A DNA stretch of 64,000 nucleotides from the NCBI GenBank assembly GCA_023453025.1, contig JAEXUD010000004.1, positions 62,001 through 126,000 on the forward strand, given 5' to 3'. The stretch's first letter is position 1. Every line of letters begins with the position of its first letter. A model generated the notes under the pieces. That model was not told where the DNA came from, made no database searches, and saw only the letters and a list, made by a program, of their open reading frames with translations. The position numbers were made by a program, and so were the translations under genes. This document shows positions 33,506 through 41,893 of the stretch, piece by piece. This DNA comes from Bacillota bacterium (GTDB lineage: Bacteria; Bacillota; Clostridia; Tissierellales; Sedimentibacteraceae).

Positions 33506-34693
33506 ATGAAAATCACAAGTGTAGATGTAATCAAGGCACCGACAAAAGATTCTGATAGCGGTTATAAGTGGAATCCTGTATTTTTAAGGATAAATACAGA
33601 TGAAGGGATTTCCGGGTTTGGAGAAGTAGGGCTGGCATATGCAAATGCAAGTCAAGCAGGATTTGGAATGTGCGTAGATTTTGCAGAATTAATAATCGGA
33701 ATGGATCCGATGAATATTGAAAAAATCTGGGACAAGCTTCATAGGACAACTTTCTGGGGAATGGGCGGAGGCACAGTCATATTTTCAGGTATGAGTGCAA
33801 TTGATATAGCTCTTTGGGATATAAAAGGAAAAGCATTAGGAGTACCGGTATATACATTACTTGGTGGAAAAACAAATGAAAAACTGCGAACCTATGCAAG
33901 CCAGATACAGTTTGGATGGGGGAAGGAAAGCAAGAATCTTATAAAACCGGAAGAATATGCACAGGCGGCCAAGGATGCAATAAAGGACGGCTATAACTGC
34001 ATAAAGGTTGATCCGGTTGGTTATGACCTGGAAGGTAATTGGATGGGATGGAAGAACTATGGCTTACTTGAAAACAAGCAGATGAAGATCGCTGTTGATA
34101 GAGTTGCGGCAATCAGAGAAGCAGGCGGTTCAGACCTTGACATTATAATAGAGCTCCATTCGTTGACAGATACAAATACAGCAGTCCAGCTTGGAAGAGA
34201 ACTGGAGAAGTACAGATGCTTCTATTATGAAGAGCCTACTCAACCTTTGAATGCAAGTTTATTTAGTGAAATAAACAGAGAAATAAAAATACCATTGGCA
34301 ACAGGTGAACGATCATATAGCAGATGGGGTTTCAGACCTTTCTTTGAATCCAGGTCCATATCTGTAATTCAACCGGATCTGTGCAATACAGGCGGATTGA
34401 CTGAAGGTAAAAAAATATGTGATATGGCACATATATATGATGTGGGGGTACAGATACATGTATGCGGAGGACCTATATCTACTGCCGCAGCATTACAGCT
34501 TGAAGCAGTTATTCCAAACTTTGTAATTCATGAGCATCATCAAATGGCACTGGTTGAAGATAATATTAACCTATGTAAATATGACTATCAGCCCCAAAAT
34601 GGATATTTTGATATACCTGACAGACCCGGCATCGGGCAGGAGCTTACAAATGAGACAATAAAGAATTCGCCAATGATGGTAACAATTAAATAA
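33506..34693 (+). CDS. Enolase-superfamily sugar-acid dehydratase, copy 2
   Basis: A 395-aa protein of the MR/MLE type. Metal-site motifs are IIIELHS, YYEEPTQP and ATGERSYSRW; QPDLCNTGG and HVCGGPIS carry the expected Asp and His. It is very similar to the next gene along its whole length (long identical blocks such as RVAAIREAGGSDLDIIIELH), so the pair is a tandem duplication. It is clearly more distant from the copy at 29.2 kb. Placed after dctM with 49 bases between, it likely dehydrates or isomerises the imported acid. AAGGAGAAAG precedes the ATG. Confidence 0.85.
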   Translation: MKITSVDVIKAPTKDSDSGYKWNPVFLRINTDEGISGFGEVGLAYANASQAGFGMCVDFAELIIGMDPMNIEKIWDKLHRTTFWGMGGGTVIFSGMSAIDIALWDIKGKALGVPVYTLLGGKTNEKLRTYASQIQFGWGKESKNLIKPEEYAQAAKDAIKDGYNCIKVDPVGYDLEGNWMGWKNYGLLENKQMKIAVDRVAAIREAGGSDLDIIIELHSLTDTNTAVQLGRELEKYRCFYYEEPTQPLNASLFSEINREIKIPLATGERSYSRWGFRPFFESRSISVIQPDLCNTGGLTEGKKICDMAHIYDVGVQIHVCGGPISTAAALQLEAVIPNFVIHEHHQMALVEDNINLCKYDYQPQNGYFDIPDRPGIGQELTNETIKNSPMMVTIK

Positions 34694-34715
34694 ATATATA
34701 AGGAGAATACATATT

Positions 34716-35903
34716 ATGAAAATCACCAGCGTAGATGTAATAAAAACAAATGGAGGTGCACCGTCAGTAAAAGGAAGTCACTGGAATCCTGTATGTGTAA
34801 GGATCAATACTGATGAGGGCATATGTGGTTTCGGCGAAGCAGGAGTAGCATACTCATCAGGTACTGAAGCTGCTTTTGGCATATTAAAGGATTTCAGTGA
34901 ACTAATCATAGGCATGGATCCTATGGATAATGAAAAGATCTGGAACAAACTTCACAGAACAACATTCTGGGGAATGGGCGGAGGAACTATTATATTCTCA
35001 GGTATGAGTGCAATTGATATAGCTCTTTGGGATATAAAGGGAAAAGCTTTGGAAGTATCGGTATATAAGATGTTGGGCGGTAAAACCAATGATAAATTAA
35101 GAGCTTATGCCAGTCAGATTCAATTTGACTGGGGTAAGGAATGCCGTCCTTTATCAAAACCTGAAGAATATGCAGAAGCGGCCAGGAAGGCAATGGCTGA
35201 AGGATACACCGCTGTCAAGGTTGATCCGGTCGGATTTGATACAGAAGGAGTTTGGATGGGCTGGAGCAATTATGGTTTGCTTGAAAACAAACAATTAAAA
35301 GTAGCAGTAGACAGAGTTGCAGCTATAAGAGAAGCAGGAGGCTCCGATTTAGATATAATAATAGAATTACATTCTCTTACTGATACAAATACGGCAATTC
35401 AACTTGGAAGAGAATTGGAGAAGTATAGATGCTTCTACTATGAAGAGCCTACGCAGCCTCTTAATGCTGATTTATTCAAGGAAATAGCAAATAATGTTAA
35501 AATACCTATGGCAAGCGGAGAAAGAATCTACTCAAGATGGGGATACAGACCATTCTATGAAGACAGATCATTGTCTATAATTCAACCGGATATTTGCAAT
35601 ACCGGAGGAATAACAGAAGGAAAGAAAATTTGTGACATGGCACATGTATATGATATCGGAGTACAGCTTCATATTTGCGGCGGTCCGATAGCAACAGCGG
35701 CAGCACTGCAGCTTGAAGCAGTTATTCCAAACTTTGTTATTCACGAACATCATCAATGTGCATTAATGGAAGAAAATATTAAACTTTGCAAGTATGATTA
35801 TCAGCCGAAGAACGGATATTTCGAAGTGCCTGATTTGCCTGGAATAGGACAGGAATTGACTGATGAGGCTATTGCAAAAGCTGAAGTATATACTGTGAAA
35901 TAA
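34716..35903 (+). CDS. Enolase-superfamily sugar-acid dehydratase, copy 3
   Basis: A 395-aa tandem paralogue of the preceding gene with the same active-site motifs (IIIELHS, YYEEPTQP, ASGERIYSRW, QPDICNTGG, HICGGPIA). Differences cluster in the N-terminal capping domain (for example TNGGAPSVKGSHWNP), the part that sets substrate specificity in this superfamily. I infer that the copies act on different stereoisomers or successive substrates, but a recent redundant duplication is also possible. AAGGAG precedes the ATG 22 bases after the previous stop. Confidence 0.85.
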   Translation: MKITSVDVIKTNGGAPSVKGSHWNPVCVRINTDEGICGFGEAGVAYSSGTEAAFGILKDFSELIIGMDPMDNEKIWNKLHRTTFWGMGGGTIIFSGMSAIDIALWDIKGKALEVSVYKMLGGKTNDKLRAYASQIQFDWGKECRPLSKPEEYAEAARKAMAEGYTAVKVDPVGFDTEGVWMGWSNYGLLENKQLKVAVDRVAAIREAGGSDLDIIIELHSLTDTNTAIQLGRELEKYRCFYYEEPTQPLNADLFKEIANNVKIPMASGERIYSRWGYRPFYEDRSLSIIQPDICNTGGITEGKKICDMAHVYDIGVQLHICGGPIATAAALQLEAVIPNFVIHEHHQCALMEENIKLCKYDYQPKNGYFEVPDLPGIGQELTDEAIAKAEVYTVK

Positions 35904-35972
35904 AATTTTATGCATTTGATTTGCATGATACATTAAATTGTGGTACATTAAATAATGATAGATACTTGAAAC

Positions 35973-36018
35973 AGAGCTGTCAAAACAGAAATTATTTTCT
36001 GGTTAAGATAGCTCTTTT
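35973..36018 (+). terminator. Hairpin between dehydratase operon and MFS gene
   Basis: AGAGCT (35973-35978) pairs with AGCTCT (36010-36015), enclosing CAGAAA/TTTCTG. A short T-run follows. It is a likely terminator or partial attenuator ahead of the MFS gene. Confidence 0.55.
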
Positions 36019-36047
36019 CAACTACTGTGGTATCGGAGTAGTGTTGT

Positions 36048-37289
36048 ATGAAAAAATTACTGCTAAAAACTAATATAAATTACAGCTGGTTCATATTGGC
36101 AGCCGGATTCTTAATCATGGCTGCTGCTTGGGGTATTATTTTTAATTGTGCAAGTTTATTTATCACGCCTATAAGCGAGGAATTAGGTTTCAAGCGGTCT
36201 TATGTCAGCGCAATAATTACATTGTCAATGCTTAGCCAAATGATTTTGTCTGTTATGTCAGGTAAAATATTCTCAAAAATAAATATTAAACTGTTAATGC
36301 GAATAGCATCGTTAACAATTTCTATATCGTATTTTACATATTCTTTAGCAAATTCACTTGCTGAATTTTACCTGATTACAATAATTGCCAGTGTATCATC
36401 TGCATTTTTAACAACTCTGCCTCTTTCATTAATAATAAATAATTGGTTTTATGACAAAAAAGGATTAGCAATTGGACTAGCATTTATGGGCAGCGGTATC
36501 GGTGGAATGATATTAAATGCTTTAACCGGTGTGTGGATAGAATTATACGGTTTCAGAATAGCTTATAGATTTTTATCTGTAATCATGGCAGTGATATTAA
36601 TACCATGTGTATTTTTTATTATAGAAATAGATCCAAAGGATATTAATTTTAAGCCATTTTATTCAAATGGCTGCAGAACGGTGCAAATACAGGGTACAGG
36701 AGATGGAATAACACTTTCAGAGGCAGCAAAAACAATTAAGTTCTGGATTCTTATGTTGTGTTTTATGGCAGGAAGTATGGCTTTGGCTACATCATTTTTT
36801 ACTATTTCGCCACATATGATTGATTCCGGATATAATCTGACTACCAGTGCATATATAACAGCATTAACTATGGGAGCCTTAGCATTAAGCAAATTAATAC
36901 TGGGAAAAATGTTCGATAACTTTGGGTTAAGAGTTTCTGTTATAGTGTCAATATTATTAAACATAGCAGGTCTGCTTGGCTTAATATTTGTTAACTATAA
37001 AGTTCTTTTAATTATTATTGTTATAGGGACAGGCTTTGGAAATGCATTTGGAACTATTGCTTTCCCTATAATAACCGCCAGAATATACGGGCAGAAAGAT
37101 TTTAGTTCTATTTATGGGCTGTTCAGCGCAGCAGGCAGTCTTGGCGGCGTAATTGCTCCGACTATAAATGGTATGGTTTTCGATAAAACAGGAAGCTATG
37201 ATACTTCATATATATGTATGATTATTTTATCTGTCGGTATAATTGCAATTTTTCAATTAATACTTCCGGCAGAAAAAGAACGCATATAG
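36048..37289 (+). CDS. MFS transporter (monocarboxylate/OFA-like)
   Basis: A 413-aa protein with twelve membrane helices and the general MFS pattern (SGKIFSKINIKLLMR after helix 2, GSLGGVIAPTINGMVFDKTG late). The opening, SWFILAAGFLIMAAAWGIIFNCASLF, resembles the oxalate/formate-antiporter and monocarboxylate branch. Located at the end of the sugar-acid cluster, it could import a related acid or export a product. Only a weak ribosome site precedes the ATG. The substrate is not deducible. Confidence 0.85.
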   Translation: MKKLLLKTNINYSWFILAAGFLIMAAAWGIIFNCASLFITPISEELGFKRSYVSAIITLSMLSQMILSVMSGKIFSKINIKLLMRIASLTISISYFTYSLANSLAEFYLITIIASVSSAFLTTLPLSLIINNWFYDKKGLAIGLAFMGSGIGGMILNALTGVWIELYGFRIAYRFLSVIMAVILIPCVFFIIEIDPKDINFKPFYSNGCRTVQIQGTGDGITLSEAAKTIKFWILMLCFMAGSMALATSFFTISPHMIDSGYNLTTSAYITALTMGALALSKLILGKMFDNFGLRVSVIVSILLNIAGLLGLIFVNYKVLLIIIVIGTGFGNAFGTIAFPIITARIYGQKDFSSIYGLFSAAGSLGGVIAPTINGMVFDKTGSYDTSYICMIILSVGIIAIFQLILPAEKERI

Positions 37290-37354
37290 TATATTTGTTA
37301 TAAATAAAGCACAATGAAATAAACAAATAAATCTGTTAACAGCGCTTCTATAAG

Positions 37355-37382
37355 AAAATGGCGATGATAGCATCGCCGTTTT
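37355..37382. terminator. Bidirectional terminator between MFS and rubredoxin genes
   Basis: GGCGATG (37360-37366) and CATCGCC (37371-37377) with an ATAG loop, flanked by A-rich left and T-rich right sides. It serves both convergent genes. Confidence 0.8.
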
Positions 37383-37390
37383 ATGTATCT

Positions 37391-37549
37391 TTATTCTGGT
37401 GAGAACTCATCTTTGCTAACTCCGCAAAGAGGGCAAACCCAATCTTCCGGCAAATCATCAAATGAAGTTCCGGGAGCTATGCCATTGTCTGGATCTCCTT
37501 CTGCCGGGTCATATACATAGCCACATGCATCACATACATATTTCTGCAT
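37391..37549 (-). CDS. Rubredoxin
   Basis: A 52-aa electron carrier. The two Cys pairs are CDAC (6, 9) and CPLC (39, 42), with YVYDPAEGDPDNGIAPGT and LPEDWVCPLCG exactly as in classic rubredoxins. Fe(Cys)4 carriers of this kind feed rubrerythrins, superoxide reductases and flavodiiron proteins in anaerobes. The minus-strand ATG at 37549 follows AAGGAGG. It is monocistronic. The 130-bp tandem repeats lie just upstream of its promoter side. Confidence 0.97.
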   Translation of the reverse strand: MQKYVCDACGYVYDPAEGDPDNGIAPGTSFDDLPEDWVCPLCGVSKDEFSPE

Positions 37550-37646
37550 AATTGTTCCTCCTTATAATTTTCAATGCTTAATACTATTTTAACTTAATAA
37601 AAACAAATGTCAATAAAAAGGTAATCAATTCTACTTATCAATTTGT

Positions 37647-37906
37647 TCATATAAACAACAGTTTCTAGTGTTTCATGAAAAAAAACTCATGAAACACATG
37701 ACAACTGTAAGTATCTATATAACAATTTCTAAACATTTTACAGGAAAACCATCTGTAAAATGTAAGACAATTGTATTCATATAAACAACAGTTTCTAGTG
37801 TTTCATGAAAAAGGACTCATGAAACACAAGACAACTGTAAGTATCTATATAACAATTTCTAAACATTTTACAGGAAAACCATCTGTAAAATGTAAGACAA
37901 TTGTAT
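37647..37906. repeat. Two direct 130-bp repeats, each with two perfect hairpins
   Basis: Copies 37647-37776 and 37777-37906 differ at about three positions. Each contains a 10-bp stem (TGTTTCATGA/TCATGAAACA) and an 11-bp stem (ACATTTTACAG/CTGTAAAATGT) around the loop GAAAACCAT, plus ACAGTT/AACTGT flanking the first stem. The differences fall in the first loop and in a linker, not in the stems. The repeats lie between rubredoxin (-) and the hydrolase operon (+), and I find no ORF. It may be a structured RNA, a regulator-binding array or a duplicated MITE. Confidence 0.85.
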
Positions 37907-37961
37907 AGACACATATGGTTTTTATATATATAATAATGTAAACTAATAATATGAGGTTGAC

Positions 37962-38879
37962 ATGGCAATAAATAAGGTTGTGAGAGCTGCTTTGAAAGCA
38001 ATATCCTACAATGATATTGACGTTAAGAAAAATTACCTGCTTCACAGAAATTTTGTAAATTTAACACACAGGCATTATTTAAAACCTTTTTTCAATACAT
38101 GGGATTGCGCTGTAGACTCAGGGAACCATAGTATTCCTGTACGGATTTTTTCTCCTGAGGAAAATGGAGATTATCCGGTGCTTATGTTTTTTCATGGGGG
38201 AGGATGGGTTACCGGAAATATTGATTCCTACAGTAAGGTGTGTGCTAATATGGCCAAAATGACGAATCACAAGGTGGTATCAGTTGATTACAGGCTTGCC
38301 CCTGAGTACCCGTTCCCGGCAGGATTAGAAGATTGCTATCAAGTGGCAAAAGCATTTATTACCAATAAGGACATTAATGACAGGGAAGTTACGTTAATCG
38401 GAGACAGTGCAGGAGGCAATTTGTCTGCTGCGTTATCCTTATTGGCAAAGAACAGAAAAGAATTTAAAATAAAAAGACAAATATTGATTTATCCTGCGAC
38501 ATACAATGACCATAGCGAAACATCACCCTTTCAGTCGGTACATGACAATGGGACAGATTATTTGCTTACGGCTAAAAGGATTTGTGATTACATGGATTTA
38601 TACAAAAGCAAGGATGAAGATAAATATAATCAGTATTTTGCTCCTTTGCTGGCAAGGGATTTGACAGAACAGCCGGACACTCTTATTATAACAGCGGAGT
38701 TTTGTCCTCTTCGGGATGAAGGAGAGCAATATGGGAAAAGGCTTAAAGAAGCAGGAAATAATGTTGAGATATTCAGGGTAAAGGATGCACTACATGGATT
38801 TTTTACTCTTCCGCCAAGGTTTCCTCAGGTAAAATTATGTTACGAGATAATTAATTCTTTTCTAGGCGGTATGAGGTGA
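37962..38879 (+). CDS. Alpha/beta hydrolase, HSL/Aes-like esterase
   Basis: A 305-aa esterase. HGGGWVTGN is the oxyanion-hole motif of the hormone-sensitive lipase group, GDSAGGN holds the nucleophilic Ser, and AEFCPLRDE and LHGF supply Asp and His. It hydrolyses small esters or deacetylates a substrate. Its stop overlaps the start region of the acyltransferase gene, forming an operon of three with DUF6320, so the pair may make and break the same ester. GAGG precedes the ATG at 37962. Confidence 0.92.
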   Translation: MAINKVVRAALKAISYNDIDVKKNYLLHRNFVNLTHRHYLKPFFNTWDCAVDSGNHSIPVRIFSPEENGDYPVLMFFHGGGWVTGNIDSYSKVCANMAKMTNHKVVSVDYRLAPEYPFPAGLEDCYQVAKAFITNKDINDREVTLIGDSAGGNLSAALSLLAKNRKEFKIKRQILIYPATYNDHSETSPFQSVHDNGTDYLLTAKRICDYMDLYKSKDEDKYNQYFAPLLARDLTEQPDTLIITAEFCPLRDEGEQYGKRLKEAGNNVEIFRVKDALHGFFTLPPRFPQVKLCYEIINSFLGGMR

Positions 38880-38884
38880 AACAG

Positions 38885-40156
38885 TTGAAAAACAGAAAAG
38901 TATCAGAATGGAATAAACTGGACAATGCAGCAAAAATATTCCCTCCAAACAGTAAAAACAGCGATACAAAGGTATTCAGATTTGCCTGTGAGCTGTATGA
39001 GCCTGTTGATAAGAATGTACTGCAAAATGCACTAGATATAACAATAGAAGCTTTCCCTTTATACAAATCTGTAATAAAGAGCGGGTTGTTTTGGTATTAT
39101 TTTGAGAGAAGTCATTTCAAACCGGAGGTAACAGAGGAAAATCTGCCGCCATGTACTACACTGTATGACAAAAACAATAAAACTCTTCTTTTCAGGGTTA
39201 TGTATTTTAAAAAAAGAATAAGCTTTGAGGTTTATCATGCTTTATCAGATGGGGCGGGCGCGCTGCAATTTTTTAAAACCTTGGTTTTTCATTATATAAC
39301 TATAAGACATGAATTCAAATTCAGAGAAAAAGTGCCTGTTCTAGATATTGATGCTTCAAAAAATCAGAAAATGGATGACAGCTTTCAAAAATATTACTCT
39401 AAAGCAAAGACTGCCGTAAAAAAGAAAAATAAAAAGGCATTTAAAATACGGGGAGCAAAAATTCCTGAATATAGAATAAACGTGATAGAAGGAATTATTC
39501 CGGTTGACAGTATGCTGGCAAAAGCCAAGGAATATAATACATCAATGACAATTTTCATGGCGGCAATTTTAGTGTGTGCAATCAATGAGGAAATTCCGGT
39601 GAGGTTGAAGAAAAGACCGGTAGTATTGAGCATTCCTGTCAATTTAAGAAATTATTATTATTCCCAAACAGCACGTAACTTTTTTGGAGTAATTAATGTT
39701 GATTATGATTTTTCGACAGGCAGCAGCGAATTGCCGGATGTTATAGAGGGGTTAAAAGAAAGCTTCAAGGAAAAATTGACTCCGGAGCATTTAGAGAGAA
39801 GGATAAATGCTCTTTCATCGTTGGAGCATAATTTCTTGTTGAGAGTTATACCACTGTCTGTCAAGGATATTGCTCTTAAAATTGCAAACAGCATTGTTGA
39901 TAGGAGCTATACATCAACACTGTCCAATGTGGGTATTGTAAAGATGCCTGATGAGTTAAACCCATTTATATCATCATTTGACATATTTGTGAGCACAAAC
40001 AAGCTTCAGGCATGTGTTTGCTCATTTGAAAATAAATTAAGAATAAGCTTTACATCTGCATTTGTATCTACGGAAATCCAAAGAAGATTTTTTAAAACCC
40101 TGACTGATTTGGGTATTACAGTCACAATTGAATCGAATATTGTGCATGAAGAATAG
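38885..40156 (+). CDS. Alcohol O-acetyltransferase / condensation-fold acyltransferase
   Basis: A 423-aa protein of the chloramphenicol-acetyltransferase-like fold. The catalytic HxxxDG appears as YHALSDGAG near residue 120, with two pseudo-symmetric halves. It resembles bacterial AATase/PapA-like enzymes that move acyl groups from CoA to alcohols or lipids. The TTG start at 38885 has GAGGTG six bases upstream; a GTG at 38876 overlapping the hydrolase stop is the alternative. It is sandwiched between an esterase and a DUF6320 membrane protein. Substrate unknown. Confidence 0.75.
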   Translation: MKNRKVSEWNKLDNAAKIFPPNSKNSDTKVFRFACELYEPVDKNVLQNALDITIEAFPLYKSVIKSGLFWYYFERSHFKPEVTEENLPPCTTLYDKNNKTLLFRVMYFKKRISFEVYHALSDGAGALQFFKTLVFHYITIRHEFKFREKVPVLDIDASKNQKMDDSFQKYYSKAKTAVKKKNKKAFKIRGAKIPEYRINVIEGIIPVDSMLAKAKEYNTSMTIFMAAILVCAINEEIPVRLKKRPVVLSIPVNLRNYYYSQTARNFFGVINVDYDFSTGSSELPDVIEGLKESFKEKLTPEHLERRINALSSLEHNFLLRVIPLSVKDIALKIANSIVDRSYTSTLSNVGIVKMPDELNPFISSFDIFVSTNKLQACVCSFENKLRISFTSAFVSTEIQRRFFKTLTDLGITVTIESNIVHEE

Positions 40157-40167
40157 AAGGTGTATAA

Positions 40168-40830
40168 TTGAAATATTGTAACAGCTGCAAGGTTAATGTT
40201 GCAGGCAACAGAAAAAATTGTCCCTTATGCCAGGAGACATTAAAGGGAGATAAACATGAAGACGAGGTGTTTCCAAGAATTTCATTTGTGTATAAAGAAC
40301 ATGGTTTGTTTTTTAAAATAATGCTATTGGTATCAATAATAATAGCTTCTATATCAGTATCAGTAAATATATTGCTTCCTCAAAGCGGTGCATGGTCATT
40401 ATTTGTTCTTGGAGGGCTTGGTTCCGTGTGGGTAAGCATGATATCTGCTATAAATAAACGAAATAATATTCCCAAAAATATTGTTTACCAGGTTATGATT
40501 ATTTCGATTATAGCAATAATATGGGATTTTCTAACCAGATGGAAAGGCTGGTCAATAACATATGTAATACCTTTCGTGTGTTTTTTTGCTATGATATCAA
40601 TGGCGATAATATCAAATGTTCGTAAGCTTTATACAGAGGATTATATTTTGTATATAATAATAGATGGGTTGTTTGGATTAGTACAGATAATATTTATTTT
40701 CACAGGAGGCCTTACGGCACTGTATCCTTCCTTGATATGTATTGTAACAAGTATAATTTCTTTGGCAACTATTTTAATTTTTGAGGATAAAAAACTTTTA
40801 TCAGAAATAAAACGCAGGCTGCACTTGTAG
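40168..40830 (+). CDS. DUF6320 family membrane protein with zinc ribbon
   Basis: A 220-aa protein. A Cys4 zinc ribbon opens it (CNSCKV...CPLCQ, residues 4-21), followed by six membrane segments (about 48-200) and a basic tail. This matches DUF6320 proteins found beside acyltransferase/hydrolase pairs in Clostridia. The start is TTG at 40168 with AGAAGGTG upstream. It probably holds or regulates the acyl-modifying enzymes at the membrane; this is inference. Confidence 0.75.
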   Translation: MKYCNSCKVNVAGNRKNCPLCQETLKGDKHEDEVFPRISFVYKEHGLFFKIMLLVSIIIASISVSVNILLPQSGAWSLFVLGGLGSVWVSMISAINKRNNIPKNIVYQVMIISIIAIIWDFLTRWKGWSITYVIPFVCFFAMISMAIISNVRKLYTEDYILYIIIDGLFGLVQIIFIFTGGLTALYPSLICIVTSIISLATILIFEDKKLLSEIKRRLHL

Positions 40831-40838
40831 TCTGCGTA
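40812..40838. terminator. Hairpin at the end of the DUF6320 gene
   Basis: ACGCAG and CTGCGT pair around GCTGCACTTGTAGT and overlap the last codons and stop of the DUF6320 gene. A weak T-rich tail follows. It may also serve asnA from the other side. Confidence 0.5.
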
Positions 40839-40866
40839 ATTTTATAATAAATGATGCCGTAGTCTG

Positions 40867-41880
40867 CTACAGCAAATGTATTTCATTACTTCTGCAATAT
40901 TCCTTCATTTCTTCGGACCATACCGAAGACTGGACTTCTCCGATATGAGCTTTTTGCAGGAAGAACATGCATATTCGTGATTGACCGATTCCTCCGCCTA
41001 TAGTAAATGGAACTCTTTCATTTATAATATCCTGATGGAACGGAAGCTTTTCCTTGAACGTTTGATTTCTTTCCTGAAGCTGGCTTAACAATGCATTTTT
41101 ATCAACTCTTATACCCATTGATGAAAGCTCCAGAGCAATGTCCAAGGTTGAAAAATAAAATAATATATCACCATTTAATGACCAGTCGTCATAATCGGCA
41201 GCACGCCCGTCGTGAATTGTTCCGTCAGACAGCTTTTTACCAACCTCCATTAAAAATACAGCTTTTTTCTCCCTGGTAATCAGGTACTCTCTTTCCTTAG
41301 GTGTTTTACCCGGATATAGCTGAAGAAGCTCTTCAGTAGTGATAAAATGTATCTCCTCCGGAAGCTCATTTCTCAAAAACGGATATAAGCTTCTCAAGTG
41401 TTGCTCAGTGGACTTGAAAGCATTGTAAATCTGATTTACAATATTTTTCAAGGTTCCCTTGCTGCGATCCTGCTTTTTTATAATCTTTTCCCAGTCCCAT
41501 TGGTCTACATAAATAGAATGTATGTTATCTAATTCCTCATCACGTCTTATGGCATTCATATCTGTGTAAAGACCGGTATATGTATCAAAACGGTAGCTGC
41601 CAAGAGCCATCCTTTTCCATTTAGCCAGAGACTGGACAATTTCAACATCATACTTTGTTTCAAGCATATCAAATCGGACTGCTCTTTCATAGCCGTTCAA
41701 GTCATCATTTAACCCTGATTCCGGCCTTACCATCAAGGGAGCAGATACTCTTATGAGAGACAGATTTTTTGAAAGCTCTGATTCAAAAAAATCCTTGATT
41801 TTTTTAATGGCTATTTGAGTTTCCAACAGTGAAAGCTTGCTTATATAGCCCTCAGGGATTATTAATTTTTCTATTGACAT
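40867..41880 (-). CDS. asnA: Aspartate--ammonia ligase
   Basis: A 337-aa AsnA of usual length, related to class II aminoacyl-tRNA synthetases. Motifs include LIRVSAPLMVRPESGLNDDLNG near residue 42, YVDQWDWEKII near 124 and the C-terminal IGGGIGQSRICM (ATP site). It makes asparagine from aspartate and ammonia. AGGAGG precedes the ATG. An MFS gene ends 13 bases upstream on the same strand, so they form an operon. Confidence 0.96.
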   Translation of the reverse strand: MSIEKLIIPEGYISKLSLLETQIAIKKIKDFFESELSKNLSLIRVSAPLMVRPESGLNDDLNGYERAVRFDMLETKYDVEIVQSLAKWKRMALGSYRFDTYTGLYTDMNAIRRDEELDNIHSIYVDQWDWEKIIKKQDRSKGTLKNIVNQIYNAFKSTEQHLRSLYPFLRNELPEEIHFITTEELLQLYPGKTPKEREYLITREKKAVFLMEVGKKLSDGTIHDGRAADYDDWSLNGDILFYFSTLDIALELSSMGIRVDKNALLSQLQERNQTFKEKLPFHQDIINERVPFTIGGGIGQSRICMFFLQKAHIGEVQSSVWSEEMKEYCRSNEIHLL

Positions 41881-41893
41881 ATATCCTCCTAAT

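Noticed and set aside
37647..37906. CRISPR array or type III toxin-antitoxin RNA
   Set aside because: Only two 130-bp units with no spacers, and the downstream gene is an esterase, not a toxin.
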